From assembly GCA_037953625.1 (NCBI GenBank), contig CM075655.1, positions 25,004,001-25,068,000 on the forward strand: 64,000 nucleotides of DNA, read 5' to 3'. This DNA comes from Crotalaria pallida (Eukaryota; Streptophyta; Magnoliopsida; Fabales; Fabaceae). The translations under genes and the position numbers were made by a program. Positions 47,602-58,429 of the stretch are shown here, one piece after another. The notes beneath the pieces were generated by a model, which was given only the letters and a program-made list of their open reading frames with translations, ran no database searches and had not been told where the DNA came from. The stretch's first letter is position 1, and every line of letters starts with the position of its first letter.

Positions 47602-49142
47602 TGTTGGAGAGTGCCCTAGTGGCAATCGTATTTTCTCTTTTACTTGTACTTATTTCATGTTTATGGATTATTACTATTAATAACATTGAGGCATTTCATT
47701 TATTATATTTATGCTTTAATTGTTTAATTAAAATAGATGTAATAAAGTCCTTAGGATTATAAGTTCAATGTCATAAGAATATCAAGTACATGACTTGATA
47801 GTGAGATCTTATTGATTGATAATTATCCTTAAAGATTCCCTAGTCGAGTATTATAGTTAATAAGGACAACTATAATACATCGAGACTAGTATGTGGCAGA
47901 CTGATGACTGTATCTCACCGGTCATGGAAATGGGATATCAAGTCTTCACGTAAGTACACATTGGGACAATTGTGTACTGGATTGACCCGCCATGAGAATG
48001 CTACAGGGGTTATTAAGTGAGTGTCATAAGCGATTCTCATAGTGACAATGGTGTACATGGTCCTTCGACCTGAAGTCGCTACGGTTCCCAACATGAGGAA
48101 TTATATACTTTTACGCAATCAAACGTCATCTTTAACCAGGTGATCATAACGGTTGTAGTCGGGTATATGACAAATCATGTAGAGGGATGTCAGTGACGTA
48201 GATGGGATTTGTCCTTCCTTATTAATAGGAATTATATCTCTGGGCCCCTTGATTGAGTGAGACGTTGAAATGTATGGCCATACTCAAGACAGTCAATATG
48301 AGATATTGACGAGACTTGTTTAGACGCGTCTACTCAGGGATCAAGAAACCATAGGTTACACTATTCATGGGTGACACGTTCTATACCATGAGTGTAACTA
48401 TGATATTTGGACAAAGGGATTAAACTTACACATGTTCATTGGTCACAGTAAAAGGTTTAGTCAAATCACAGACATTCCTGTCACTTGGGTAGCAATGATG
48501 TGTTGCTAGATATCGCTCATTGCTTGTAAAGTTAAAATGTGATTTTAACATTACTGCCAACATTACAGGAACCTATAGGGTCACACACTAAGAGCAGATA
48601 AAATTGGAGATATTACATTTGATAAAAATACAATAGTTGTATATTTATAAAATTAAATCTTTCTGATATGATTAAGATATGATTTGTTTTATCTTTATGT
48701 ATAAGATATAAATTTGATTTTATCTTCTACATATAAGATAGAATTCGAATTTATCTCCTAAAAGCCCAACCAGTTGGTCTGATAATATTATAAATATAAT
48801 ATTATTAGCTTTAGGTAAAAAAGATGTGTGAGACACAAAACGGCAACCCTAGCCGTCATATTAGAGAGTGAGTGATACACAGACTCTCTCTTCTCTACTA
48901 GCATTGAGAAGAGAGACGTGACTCCAATTGGGAATTTGTTCGTGTGGATACCAATAGAGGCACAACACATTGATGTGCTCGTGATTGACGAAGCGTTCGT
49001 GATAAGATTCTTTGGTCTCCTCTTCCCTGCAAAAGGTAATTTTATTCCCTGTCTCAAATCATGCTTTCACATGGATCCTGGATGGAAATAGGATATATTT
49101 TTTTTATTTTCCGCTGCGTTTGTCGCATCCTATTTCCTAACA
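47602..49142 (+). repeat. 3' LTR of the Angela-like element
   Basis: Starts TGTTGGAGAG and ends TTTCCTAACA. It is followed by GCTTT (49143-49147) and the resumed L1 integrase. Confidence 0.92.
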
Positions 49143-49147
49143 GCTTT

Positions 49148-49376
49148 TGGTTACCCAAAAGGATTATATCAGACAATGGCACTCATTTTATCAACAAGAA
49201 AGTGGAAAAGATCCTGGGAGAATATGGGGTCACCCATCACAAATTTACCCTTTATTACCCTCAAGCAAATGGCCAGGCAGAATCTACCAATAAAGCATTG
49301 ATCAAGATTCTATCAAGAATAGTAGAGGACTCGCCCCAAGAGTGGAGTGAATATTTGCCTTTGGCTTTGTGGGCTT
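49148..49376 (+). pseudogene. L1 integrase core, continued
   Basis: Resumes after the Angela insertion with IISDNGTHF (second catalytic Asp) and PQANGQAEST (catalytic Glu), and is open to ALWAL. It is then cut by the SIRE-like LTR at 49377. The C-terminal integrase module never reappears; the deletion at 54757 removed it. Confidence 0.88.
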
Positions 49377-49728
49377 TGTAAGTTCCATGATGAATGTTTT
49401 GATAATGACAAAGTGTTTTGAACAAGCTATCATGTGATGATCAAGTTCAAGTTCAATAAGCAACAACAAACATCAAGTGAAGAAGAGAGAACAAGCTCAT
49501 GAAGACTTAAGTTTGAGTGTAATTGTTTTTGTTTTATCTTTTGCCTCTCAAGCTTCATAGGTTTTCATTTGGGTAGTTTGTTTAGAGGGTAGTGAATCTC
49601 ATTCATAAGTCATGATTTAATCATAATTTGAGTTTTTACTTAACCTAGAATCAATAGGTGGCTTAAAGGTTTTAAAGGAAAGGTTGGGTTTTGAGAAAAC
49701 AAGTTTTAAACAAGTGCAGTATAGTTTT

Positions 49729-49788
49729 ACTCGAGTATGAGTTTGTTTAATCGAGTACTACTCGAGTATGCTGCAATCTACTCGAGTA
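49729..49788 (+). repeat. Four-site ACTCGAGTA module in the SIRE LTR (copy 1)
   Basis: Sites start at 49729, 49749 (variant AATCGAGTA), 49760 and 49780: spacing 20, 11, 20. The same core and 20-bp pairing occur in the chromovirus LTR at 16849-18234. The truncated 3' LTR repeats this module at 53951, 53971, 53982 and 54002. Confidence 0.92.
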
Positions 49789-50728
49789 GATACTGCAGAG
49801 CTGATTTTTAAAATACGATTTTTACTTCTCAAAATCAGTTTTCAAGTGCCATAACTTTTGGGTATTCTATATAAACCTCTTCCTAACCTTTGTGATCATA
49901 ACCTATCATTTTGATATTCATTTTACAAAGAATCAAGCCACTCTATTCTCTCTCAATTTCAAAGATCAAAGCTTTCATATTTTCATATTCTTTGATCAAG
50001 AACCTTTGAATCTCTTGTGTGATTTGTCATAGCTATTGATTGAGATTCATTAGGATTGTTATGTGTATTCATTGAGTTGTAATCTTTGCAATAAGGCAAG
50101 CCACTACAACAAACAAGAAGCCTTGGTGTGTCGATTATCATCAAGCAACGTTCATTGAAGAAGAAGAAGTCTTGGTTGTGAATCAAGCAAGGAGAAGCCT
50201 TGGTGTGTGGATTATCATCAAGCAATTGAAGACTTGTTGTGTCGATTATCAACAAGGGGTAGAGGTTAGATTAGAGAGAAGATCAATAGGATTACAAGGC
50301 AAGGGTGTCGGTTATCTCTTGTAGGCTAGCAAGAAGGAAGTCTTGTGAGGCAATCACTTGTAATTTGAGAACTCTAATTCCTCATAGTGAAGAATCTCTC
50401 TTGGTTGAAGAGGGGACTGGATGTAGCTTTCAAGCGGATGAAAGTGAACCAGGATAAATCACTGTGTCGTATCTCTAAACCCTTATTCTTTATATTCAAG
50501 TCATTTGATTGTGTTCTTGATTGAAAACCTAGAAAGATTGATTTTCATAATTGATTGAATTGAATCTTTATTTGTTCAAATTGATAAAGGGAAAATCATT
50601 TTCATAACTAGGATAATCAATAAGAATATAGGTGTTAATCATCTCCGCTGAATCTCTGATCTTTCATGTGAATTGATTGATTTTCGTATGCGAATGAACA
50701 CTTGATTTTTCTGGTTTCTGTCAGATAT

Positions 50729-50788
50729 ACTCGAGTAAACGAGTCTTTAATCGAGTACTACTCAAGTACTCTGAAATCTACTCGAGTA
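50729..50788 (+). repeat. Four-site ACTCGAGTA module in the SIRE LTR (copy 2)
   Basis: Sites start at 50729, 50749 (AATCGAGTA), 50760 (ACTCAAGTA) and 50780: again 20, 11, 20. The intervening sequence partly differs from copy 1, while spacing and site variants are kept. The matching part of the 3' LTR is deleted. Confidence 0.9.
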
Positions 50789-50954
50789 AACCTGAGAGTT
50801 TTTGGAAAAATATTTTGTTTTGATTGTTTCGATTTGTTTCGTTCGAAAATCTTTCAAGGTAGCTTAGACACCTATTCAACCCCCCCCCCCCCCCTTCTAG
50901 GTGTATTCCTAGGGTTCCTTTGTCTCTCCAACCACCAATTGCGGTTTCCTCAAT

Positions 50955-50966
50955 TGGTATCAGAGC
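50955..50966 (+). other. Primer-binding site of the SIRE-like element
   Basis: TGGTATCAGAGC, initiator-Met type, just after the LTR. Confidence 0.88.
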
Positions 50967-51024
50967 TCGGTCGAAAGACACGAGCATAAGAGCTTTTTCG
51001 TAAAGATCCTTTAAGAAAATCGCA

Positions 51025-52812
51025 ATGGGTTCCATGAATCCCTTTGGTGGTGAAGGTGCTTCGATAAATCGTCCTCCATTGTTTGCCGGAGAAGGCTATG
51101 CTTATTGGAAAGTTAGAATGAAAATCTTTATCCAAGCCATAGATAGTGAAATTTGGAAAGTAGTTGAAAAAGGTCCTCATATCCCCTCTAGTTTAGTTAA
51201 AGGTGTAGAACAATTGATCCCCGAGGATAAGTGGAAGGATGATGATAGAAAGAAAGTTCAATATGATTATAAAGCAAAGAATATCATTACCTCCGCTTTA
51301 TCCTATGACGAGTTCTTTAGAGTTTCTCAATGTTCTAGTGCTAAGGAAATGTGGGACAATTTACAAGTGACTCATGAAGGAACTAGTGAGGTTAGGAGAG
51401 CTAGATTGAATGCTTTAATGCGTGATTATGAATTGTTTCAAATGCTTCCAAATGAATCTATTAATGTTATGCAAAAGCGTTTTACTCATATTATTAACCA
51501 TTTACTTGCTCTTGGTAAGACTTTCTTACAAGATGAACTTTCTAACAAAGTGTTGAGATGTTTAGACAGGAATTGGCAACCAAAAGTAACGGCTATTGTT
51601 GAATCTAAGAATTTGGATGCTATGGATCTAGCAACACTCTTTGGAAAGCTTCAAGAACATGAAATGGAGCTTGGACGATTAAGTATCAATGAAGAGTCGG
51701 ATAAAAACAAAGAAAGAAAGGGACTTGCTCTTAAAGTCAAAAGTGGATACAAAAAGAAAGAAAGTTCCGATGATGGTGATAGTAAAGATTCCGATTCTGA
51801 TGTTGATGAAAAAGACATAAAACTTCTACTAAGGAAGTTTGACAAGTTTCTAAGGAGAAAAGGAAGGTTGAACAAGGACAAAAGTAAAGAGAAGGATTCC
51901 CCACACTACAAGACCAAAACTTCAAAAGAAGGTGTAGTTTTCCATGAATGTGGAAAGCCCGGACATCTCAAGTATTCATGCTCTAGGTATCTCAAGAAGA
52001 AGGAGAAAGACAAGAAAAATTCAAAACACAAAAGGGCATACATAGTTTGGGATAGTGATGTAGAAGAGAAGAAAAGCACATCGAGTAGTTCGTCGGATGA
52101 TGAAGAAGTTGCTAATCTCAACTTGCTTGTTCAAGTCAATGAAGAGGAAAGTTCAAATGATGAATCAAGTGAACAAAGCGAGGATAGCAATGTAAGTCTT
52201 ACTAAATCCTAAATTTCTTCTAAATATGAATTGTTATACAATGCTTATGAAGAAATGCATGAACAACTTGAAAAACTAGCTTTGAAAAACATTGAAAGGA
52301 AGAAGCTCATTTTGAAACATCAAAAAGAGATTTTAGATCTTCAAAAACAAGTTGATGAGCTTAATCTTGAAAATGAAACTCTTGATCTTATATATGCTAG
52401 TTCTTCTTGTGATTGTGCTAGTAGATTGAATATTGTGGTTGATTGTGAGAATTGCAAGTTGCTTAAAGATGAAAATGCTATTTTGAAAAATAAGCTTGCA
52501 AGTTTCACAAAAGGTGATATTAGATTGCGCACATTGTTAAATTTTCAAACAGAAAATTCAAACAAGTTTGGTTTGGGTTATACTAATGCTAAGAGTAAAT
52601 CTCATAGAAATGTTGTTGATTTTTCTAAAGTTGATTTTTCAAATGCACCAACATGTTTCTATTGTGGTACTCATGGACATACTTCAAATGTGTGTTATAT
52701 TAAAGTGCATGGTATACCTAAAGGAGATTTTGTTTGGATGAAAAAGGGTGAAAGTCCCTACACTAACAAAAATGGATCCAAAACCATTTGGATACCAAAA
52801 AGCAAAGCATGA
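51025..52812 (+). pseudogene. SIRE-like gag with one in-frame stop
   Basis: Begins MGSMNPFGGEGASINRPPLF. The copia gag region (YWKVRMKIFI, WDNLQVTHEGT, LNALMRDYELF) is followed by a Lys/Asp/Ser-rich part and ECGKPGHLKYSC, a zinc knuckle whose first Cys is absent. TAA at 52210-52212 is in frame, and the same frame continues with a coiled coil (HEQLEKLALKN) and a second, complete knuckle CFYCGTHGHTSNVC. About 595 codons in total, normal for SIRE gag. Pol does not follow. Confidence 0.88.
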
Positions 52813-53598
52813 TTGTTTTGTAGGTATGATTGAAGAGCAAAGAGAGCTTACAAGTGTTATTCATATTTGCATCTTCAATTGGTATCAAAAGAAGTCCTAC
52901 AAATTTGGTACAAATGATATTGTTAGATATTGATGATTATAGTATCTTCTCAATTGGTATTACTTTTCTAAATGTTTAATTAATTCAATTTGTATCATTG
53001 AGAGATCATTAGTTGATTATCATGCTTTTGTGATTATTGATACTTCTTTACAATTGATATCTTCTTTGTTAAGTGATATTATGATCTTTTTAGTTCTTAA
53101 TTGGTATCATATTTCATTGTTATATTCTCTTGCCAATTGGTATCACATTTCAAAGTATAGTTCTATTGTATTTGTTCAATTGGTATCAATGTTGTAAAGA
53201 AATGATCATTGATTTCTTACCTTGGCTTAGATGTTATATTACTTTTTGATAATGCCAAAGGGGGAGAAATATGATGTTTTGAATTGAATGGAATGTTTCT
53301 CAAAGGGGAGAAATGATTGTTGGATAAATATAGGGGAGAAATGATTGTTGGATAAATATTATGATTTTTAGATGTTTGTTTGGAGAAAGGTTGTTTTTGT
53401 TGTTTTTATGTAGGTTGAGATAAGTTGTTGAAGATAGGGGGAGAATCAAGCTTCTATCAATTGGATTCAAATGTCAAAAGCATTTATTGAGGGGGAGCAA
53501 GAGTCTCACCAAGTGATCAAATTGTTAAAGCATCAACAACTTCAAAGAACTTCAAAGAACTTCAAAACATGGTTTGTCATTTTCAAAAAGGGGGAGAT
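52813..53598 (+). other. SIRE-like internal 3' region with PBS-like words and PPT
   Basis: No coding domain. AATTGGTAT words (mostly CAATTGGTATCA) recur near 52878, 52950, 53099, 53135 and 53179. The same word starts the PBS at 50953. The PPT AAAAAGGGGGAGAT (53585-53598) abuts the 3' LTR, and other GGGGGAGA runs lie at 53262, 53430 and 53490. Confidence 0.7.
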
Positions 53599-54757
53599 TG
53601 TAAGTTCCATGATGAATGTTTTGATAATGACAAAGTGTTTTGAACAAGCTATCATGTGATGATCAAGTTCAAGTTCAATAAGCAACAACAAACATCAAGT
53701 GAAGAAGAGAGAACAAGCTCATGAAGACTTAAGTTTGAGTGTAATTGTTTTTGTTTTATCTTTTGTCTCTCAAGCTTCATAGGTTTTCATTTGGGTAGTT
53801 TGTTTAGAGGGTAGTGAATCTCATTCATAAGTCATGATTTAATCATAATTTGAGTTTTTACTTAACCTAGAATCAATAGGTGGCTTAAAGGTTTTAAAGG
53901 AAAGGTTGGGTTTTGAGAAAACAAGTTTTAAACAAGTGCAGTATAGTTTTACTCGAGTATGAGTTTGTTTAATCGAGTACTACTCGAGTATGCTGCAATC
54001 TACTCGAGTAGATACTGCAGAACTGATTTTTAAAATACGATTTTTACTTCTCAAAATAAGTTTTCAAGTGCCATAAATTTTGGGTATTCTATATAAACCT
54101 CTTCCTAACCTTTGTGATCATAACCTATCATTTTGATATTCATTTTACAAAGAATCAAGCCACTCTATTCTCTCTCAATTTCAAAGATCAAAGCTTTCAT
54201 ATTTTCATATTCTTTGATCAAGAACCTTTGAATCTCTTGTGTGATTTGTCATAGCTATTGATTGAGATTCATTAGGATTGTTATGTGTATTCATTGAGTT
54301 GTAATCTTTGCAATAAGGCAAGCCACTACAACAAACAAGAAGCCTTGGTGTGTCGATTATCATCAAGCAACGTTCATTGAAGAAGAAGAAGTCTTGGTTG
54401 TGAATCAAGCAAGGAGAAGCCTTGGTGTGTGGATTATCATCAAGCAATTGAAGACTTGTTGTGTCGATTATCAACAAGGGGTAGAGGTTAGATTAGAGAG
54501 AAGATCAATAGGATTACAAGGCAAGGGTGTCGGTTATCTCTTGTAGGCTAGCAAGAAGGAAGTCTTGTGAGGCAATCACTTGTAATTTGAGAACTCTAAT
54601 TCCTCATAGTGAAGAATCTCTCTTGGTTGAAGAGGGGACTGGATGTAGCTTTCAAGCGGATGAAAGTGAACCAGGATAAATCACTGTGTCGTATCTCTAA
54701 ACCCTTATTCTTTATATTCAAGTCATTTGATTGCGTTCTTGATTGAAAACCTAGAAA
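53599..54757 (+). repeat. 3' LTR of the SIRE-like element, truncated
   Basis: Matches 49377-50535 with about five substitutions, then changes abruptly after CCTAGAAA. The last about 417 bp of the LTR are missing. Confidence 0.92.
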
Positions 54758-57076
54758 TAAGGAACCTTAGCATCCTGGACCACTCGATCATCCTCAGAAG
54801 AAGAATAATGAGCCGCAAGGGACGCACCAGTATTATCCTCTTCTTCATTGGAGAAGAAGCACGGGCCATCAAGCGAAGTGAGCGCCGAGAGGGAGTGGAA
54901 ACTAGGGCGCTTCCTTTTGTCTTAGAAGGATGACTTGAAGTATTTTTAGCAACAGAGGGCTACCAGAGGTAGAAGCCTTCTGCTTACCTTTTTTCGAAGC
55001 AGTGGATGCGGAAGGGGAAGATGCCGGAGTTTTCCTTTTACGAGTCTGAGGAGCAGAGCCAATTGCACCTAAAAGTAAGCAACACGCTACATCTGAGTAC
55101 AAAAATAAAATAAAAGAAAAAATAGCATTTGTAAAAACAAAGAGTACCTTTCTTCAAGGGAGTAGCATAATAAGGGTCCATAAAGGAGATGGGCATAGCT
55201 GAAGGAGTGATGAGATTAGGGGTCGGCTCAAAGCTACGAAGACGCTGTAGTACACCCTGGTGAGAGTCCAGCCAGCTTTGAAGGACACCGCCAGTAAGAG
55301 TGGGAGAAATGTAGAAAGGGAAAGAGTCTTCCGAATCCGAATCCTCAGAAGTTCGAAAAAGCACTGACTGAAGAGCTGCTTCCACCCCTATAGGAGCAAC
55401 ATGGAGGCCGCAGGGGGGATGATCCCAACCGAATTGACGAACAACCCTATCTGGTCTATAAGCATACGGCCATAAGGCTCCCCCATGTGCACTTTTGTCA
55501 TCAGTAGGGACGAATCCAGGCAGATGACGTGGAGTAAGAATCAAGTTCCAAAGATCAGTAACGTCTTCTGATTTCTTTGAGGCATCATTCCTGGCTGCAA
55601 AGAGGAACCTGTCATTGGTATAAAGGTCATGAAGTTGCTCCCCAGAAAGAAACAGTGGCTTAGCATAAGGACGAAACGAGAAGCTTCCCTCATCATCAAT
55701 CACATGGACCAAAGGACACCTCGGTTTGCCCTGGGACCAATGCCACGACCGGATTTTGAGAGGGTCAGCATCAGCTTCTTCACCAACAGCAACCTCAGCG
55801 CCCTCAACAGCGCCCTCAACAGCGCCCTCAGCATCATCCTTCTCACCAACGTCCTCGAGTTTGGGCCCCTCCGGACCAAATTTTGAAAATTGTTCGAACA
55901 GAAAATGTTACAGGAAGGTCAAGTCCAACTAACAGTTTATGGGAAAGAGCCCATGGGAATTGCTCAATTGCTCTGCAATCTGGTCTAACCTTGCGTATAA
56001 GCCACCAAGATATAATGATGACAACGGAAGACGGACCCCTTGTGACAGCATGCTAGCAAAGACGAACACGGAAGGACTCACGGATTCCCACGGTGGGCCA
56101 GGGAAAACATAGCGGCTAAGCCAAAACGCAATAAAACCTGCTCTATATAGACCATCATCAAGGGTAGGACCAGATTCAAAGTTATCACCGCAAATTTCAC
56201 CAAAAAAATACCTTACTCAGTTGGCAAAGGTATGCTTCAAAGAAACCTTTTTACCTGAATGCTGGCCCTTTGAGGCAAACCTGCCAGCACCCCTTCCCTT
56301 TGAAGAAGACCCTTTCCTCTGCGATAGGATGTCACGAGAATGCTTAGCACTCAGAACTATGGCAGCCTTCAATTCCCTTGCCATGTCAAAAAATTTCTCA
56401 TCAATGTCAGAAAAAGAAAGGTCAGAATCACCAAAAGAGGGTAGCTTCATGAGGACGATTACGTCTTCCAGAGACGGAGTGAACTCCCCCCATGCAGTAA
56501 TGAAGGTGTGAGTAGTTGAACACCAACGTTGTACCAGCATGTGAAGATCAGTTACTCTCTTGCATACACTAAGTTTGGTAGAAATCTTAATGGCTTCAGC
56601 AATCCCTGTACTCTCCAGAACCTCAACGAACGAAGGGTCATCCTTGAAAACAGAGGCAACCCATTCAGGCCAGCCACCAGTCACACTGAGCCTCATATGG
56701 AATCGAACTTCTGACTAGGGAAATTCAGCCCTCAACAAACGAGACCGAAGCAGTGTTGGGCCTAGGGTCTTATTGTCAACATCAGTTACAGGTGAGGTTT
56801 TCATATAGGCAAATTCTTCTGAGACAACAGTAGCCTTCGAAGGGAAGTTATGAAACAAATTACCAGACTTGGGTGGACCTTCGAAAGGAGGAGAGGGGCG
56901 AGGAGCGTCTACCCAGCGCCGATAACCTTGTTCCACGGGCTCAGATCGTGGAGGAGGGAGGTAGTTTAAGATGGAAATGGAAATGGGTTGGGGGACGTCC
57001 CCTCATCACCAACATATTCAGAAGTATCAGACTCCAGATCTTCACCAGAGGATGTCACAGCACTTGAGCGAGCCAT
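54758..57076 (-). pseudogene. Antisense gene of L1: plant mobile domain (PMD) protein
   Basis: Read leftward from ATG 57076 (MARSSAVTSSGEDLE), a frameshift near 56975 leads to PRSEPVEQGYRRW. The PMD (aminotransferase-like plant mobile domain) follows: WPEWVASVF, HTFITAWGEFTPSLEDVIVLMKLP (given as its two halves HTFITAWGEF and SLEDVIVLMKLP), then, after a stop near 56218, AFWLSRYVFPGPP and MLSQGVRLPL. A Glu/Ala repeat (near 55800-55830), a long hydrophilic region and an intron (55147-55069, GT...AG, 79 bp) precede a basic tail with RKRKTP and KKGKQK, possible nuclear signals. PMD proteins are found in plant transposons and in host silencing factors of the MAIN/MAIL1 group. The role inside Tat elements is unknown. 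Confidence 0.8.
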
Positions 57077-57339
57077 GGAGTTGGAAACGGTTTTTGGTAA
57101 GGGAAAGAAAAATGGGCTACTATGAGAGAGAGAATGAGGAAGGTCTTTCAAAATGAGAGGTGGAGAGATGTGGGAACGTGAAGGCATATTTGAAGAGTAA
57201 CGTTGGAAGTGAGTGAAGGCACGGTTACCAACTGCAACAGCCACGTTTCACGCGATAAGGGGCTGGAAAGGAGTAGGCTTGCAGGCTACCAAGTTTGTAT
57301 TTGAAAAATATGATTATTTCAAATACAAAAAGGGGCTAT
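57077..57339 (+). other. L1 3' noncoding region and polypurine tract
   Basis: This is the likely promoter side of the antisense gene. The tract AAAAAGGGGCTAT (57327-57339) abuts the 3' LTR start TGTTTAGG and serves as the L1 PPT. Confidence 0.7.
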
Positions 57340-58140
57340 TGTTTAGGATTGGAAAATAAATAGTTATTGGGCCAAGGCCCGTTAATAAGGAAGCAAATGG
57401 AAAGGGGAAGCTTCAAATGGCCCATAAGGATTGTCTCAACCCAAGGCAAGACCCCACACCAACAATGGCAGAAAACGTGGAAGCGTCCTCTGGTCAGAGC
57501 GTCCTCAAACCACACCATCCCTCTGAAGCTAAACAAGGACCTGGGAAGTCACTTCTCCTTGAGCCCAACGCTTAACCAGCCATGTCAATCAGAATACCAT
57601 AAGTGGGAAAGATACCATTTCACTCAAGTGCCAAATGTAGTATGTCAGGGAAGAAGATGTCATTTCACTCAAGAAGGAAAAGGTACTGTTCATCTCCCCT
57701 ACCAAGACTGAAGAGAGCAACGACCAGTAGGCAATGGAGGGAAGATCACAATGTCCAGCAAACAAAGAGAAGGCCAAACTTGAAGACCAAGACATAAGCC
57801 TTCTATATAGAGACCACCACTGATGTTAAGGAGAAGCCAACAGAGACCAACAATAGCTAAAGCCAGTAAACACAAATCCACTATACTCAGAGAATCACAA
57901 CGACACAACCAAATAGAGATCTTAGAGAGTCTTTGAGGAAGACAAACTGAGAGCGTCCTACGAATCTTATCATTTTCACTGTATCTCCTGATAGCTACGC
58001 CTTCTTGCTCTCTTGTATTTTCTCTCCCGATAAAAGTAATAAAATGAGGCCTTGATTTCACTAAGTCTACGAACTCATCTCTTTTATTTTGCATTCATGT
58101 TATTTTCCTTGCAAAATACAATAAATTTCTGGCAGAAACA
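57340..58140 (+). repeat. 3' LTR of L1 (801 bp)
   Basis: Matches 5048-5847 with about 30 differences. A TATA-like CTATATAG lies near 57803 and AATAAA near 58037. It ends GGCAGAAACA and is followed by the duplication AGAGT. Confidence 0.92.
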
Positions 58141-58145
58141 AGAGT

Positions 58146-58429
58146 GATGGGTTGAGTGTTGACATTGAAGAAGACCATTTCCTCAGATCTCCTCCTCCCG
58201 TAGCACAAGCTCGAAGAAGGCCAATCCTCAAACAAAACGAAAGCGATTTGCAGAGGTCAAGGTGAAGTCCTATCTGTTTTCCTCCGAAAAATGACTAGGT
58301 GCGTGATCAAAGAAATTGAATATGCGATCTAAATCGACTTTAGTCTGATGGCAAAGCAGATGCAAGATAACAAGAAGAATCAATATTGCAACAAGGCTAC
58401 AGCGACAGTCAACCGGGTGAGGGAGACAA
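58146..58429. other. Flank of L1; possible short exon remnant, not assigned
   Basis: This is the original insertion-site DNA. One frame (58143-58265) reads SDGLSVDIEEDHFLRS and ends in TGA. Another, after a TTTCCTCAG acceptor-like word, reads KRKRFAEVKVKSYLFSSEK. These look coding-like, but they conflict with each other and are too short to call. Confidence 0.25.

Larger units (their letters stand above)
40645..49142 (+). mobile_element. Ty1/copia Angela-like element in L1 integrase (8498 bp)
   Basis: LTRs are 40645-42215 (1571 bp) and 47602-49142 (1541 bp). The start TGTTGGAGAGTGCCCTAG resembles Angela-type LTRs, and the gag (LEKDKLTGINFLDWYRNL) fits the Tork/Angela group. The target duplication is GCTTC on the left and GCTTT on the right, with one C/T difference. 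It has a PBS, gag-pol with several breaks and a PPT. The 5' LTR carries about 30 bp extra near 41680-41710. LTR divergence is roughly 1-2% by eye. Defective. Confidence 0.92.
49377..50952 (+). repeat. 5' LTR of the SIRE-like element
   Basis: Begins TGTAAGTTCCATG and ends GTTTCCTCA before the PBS. It carries two four-site palindrome modules (separate entries) and a long C-run at about 50880-50895. Confidence 0.85.
49377..54757 (+). mobile_element. SIRE/Maximus-like copia element lacking pol, right LTR truncated
   Basis: The 5' LTR 49377-50952 (1576 bp) matches the truncated 3' LTR 53599-54757 (1159 bp) with about five differences. It has a PBS, a long gag and a PPT, but the internal region is only about 2.6 kb, with no protease, integrase, RT or RNase H after gag. 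It is a deletion derivative or a nonautonomous member. At 54757 the 3' LTR stops where the full copy continues, and antisense L1 sequence follows directly, so no right target duplication exists. Confidence 0.88.
5048..58140 (+). mobile_element. Tat-lineage Ty3 retrotransposon L1, expanded to 53 kb by nested insertions
   Basis: Two LTRs (5048-5847 and 57340-58140) are flanked by the perfect duplication AGAGT (5043-5047 and 58141-58145). Subtracting the nested elements leaves about 9.9 kb of its own sequence. The order is LTR, PBS, gag, protease, RT, RNase H, second RNase H, integrase, an antisense gene, PPT, LTR. The second (archaeal-type) RNase H after the normal one is diagnostic of the Tat lineage. 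The LTRs differ at roughly 30 of 800 positions by eye, the most of any pair here, consistent with being the oldest insertion. Many frameshifts and stops make it inactive. A deletion at 54757 removed the integrase C-terminus. Confidence 0.92.

Noticed and set aside
50879..50896. Long C homopolymer as a biological signal
   Set aside because: Its length is likely unstable and prone to sequencing error. No function can be argued from it.
58143..58265. Possible terminal exon (SDGLSVDIEEDH...)
   Set aside because: Two competing frames look equally coding-like, the segment is about 40 codons and no upstream exon is visible.
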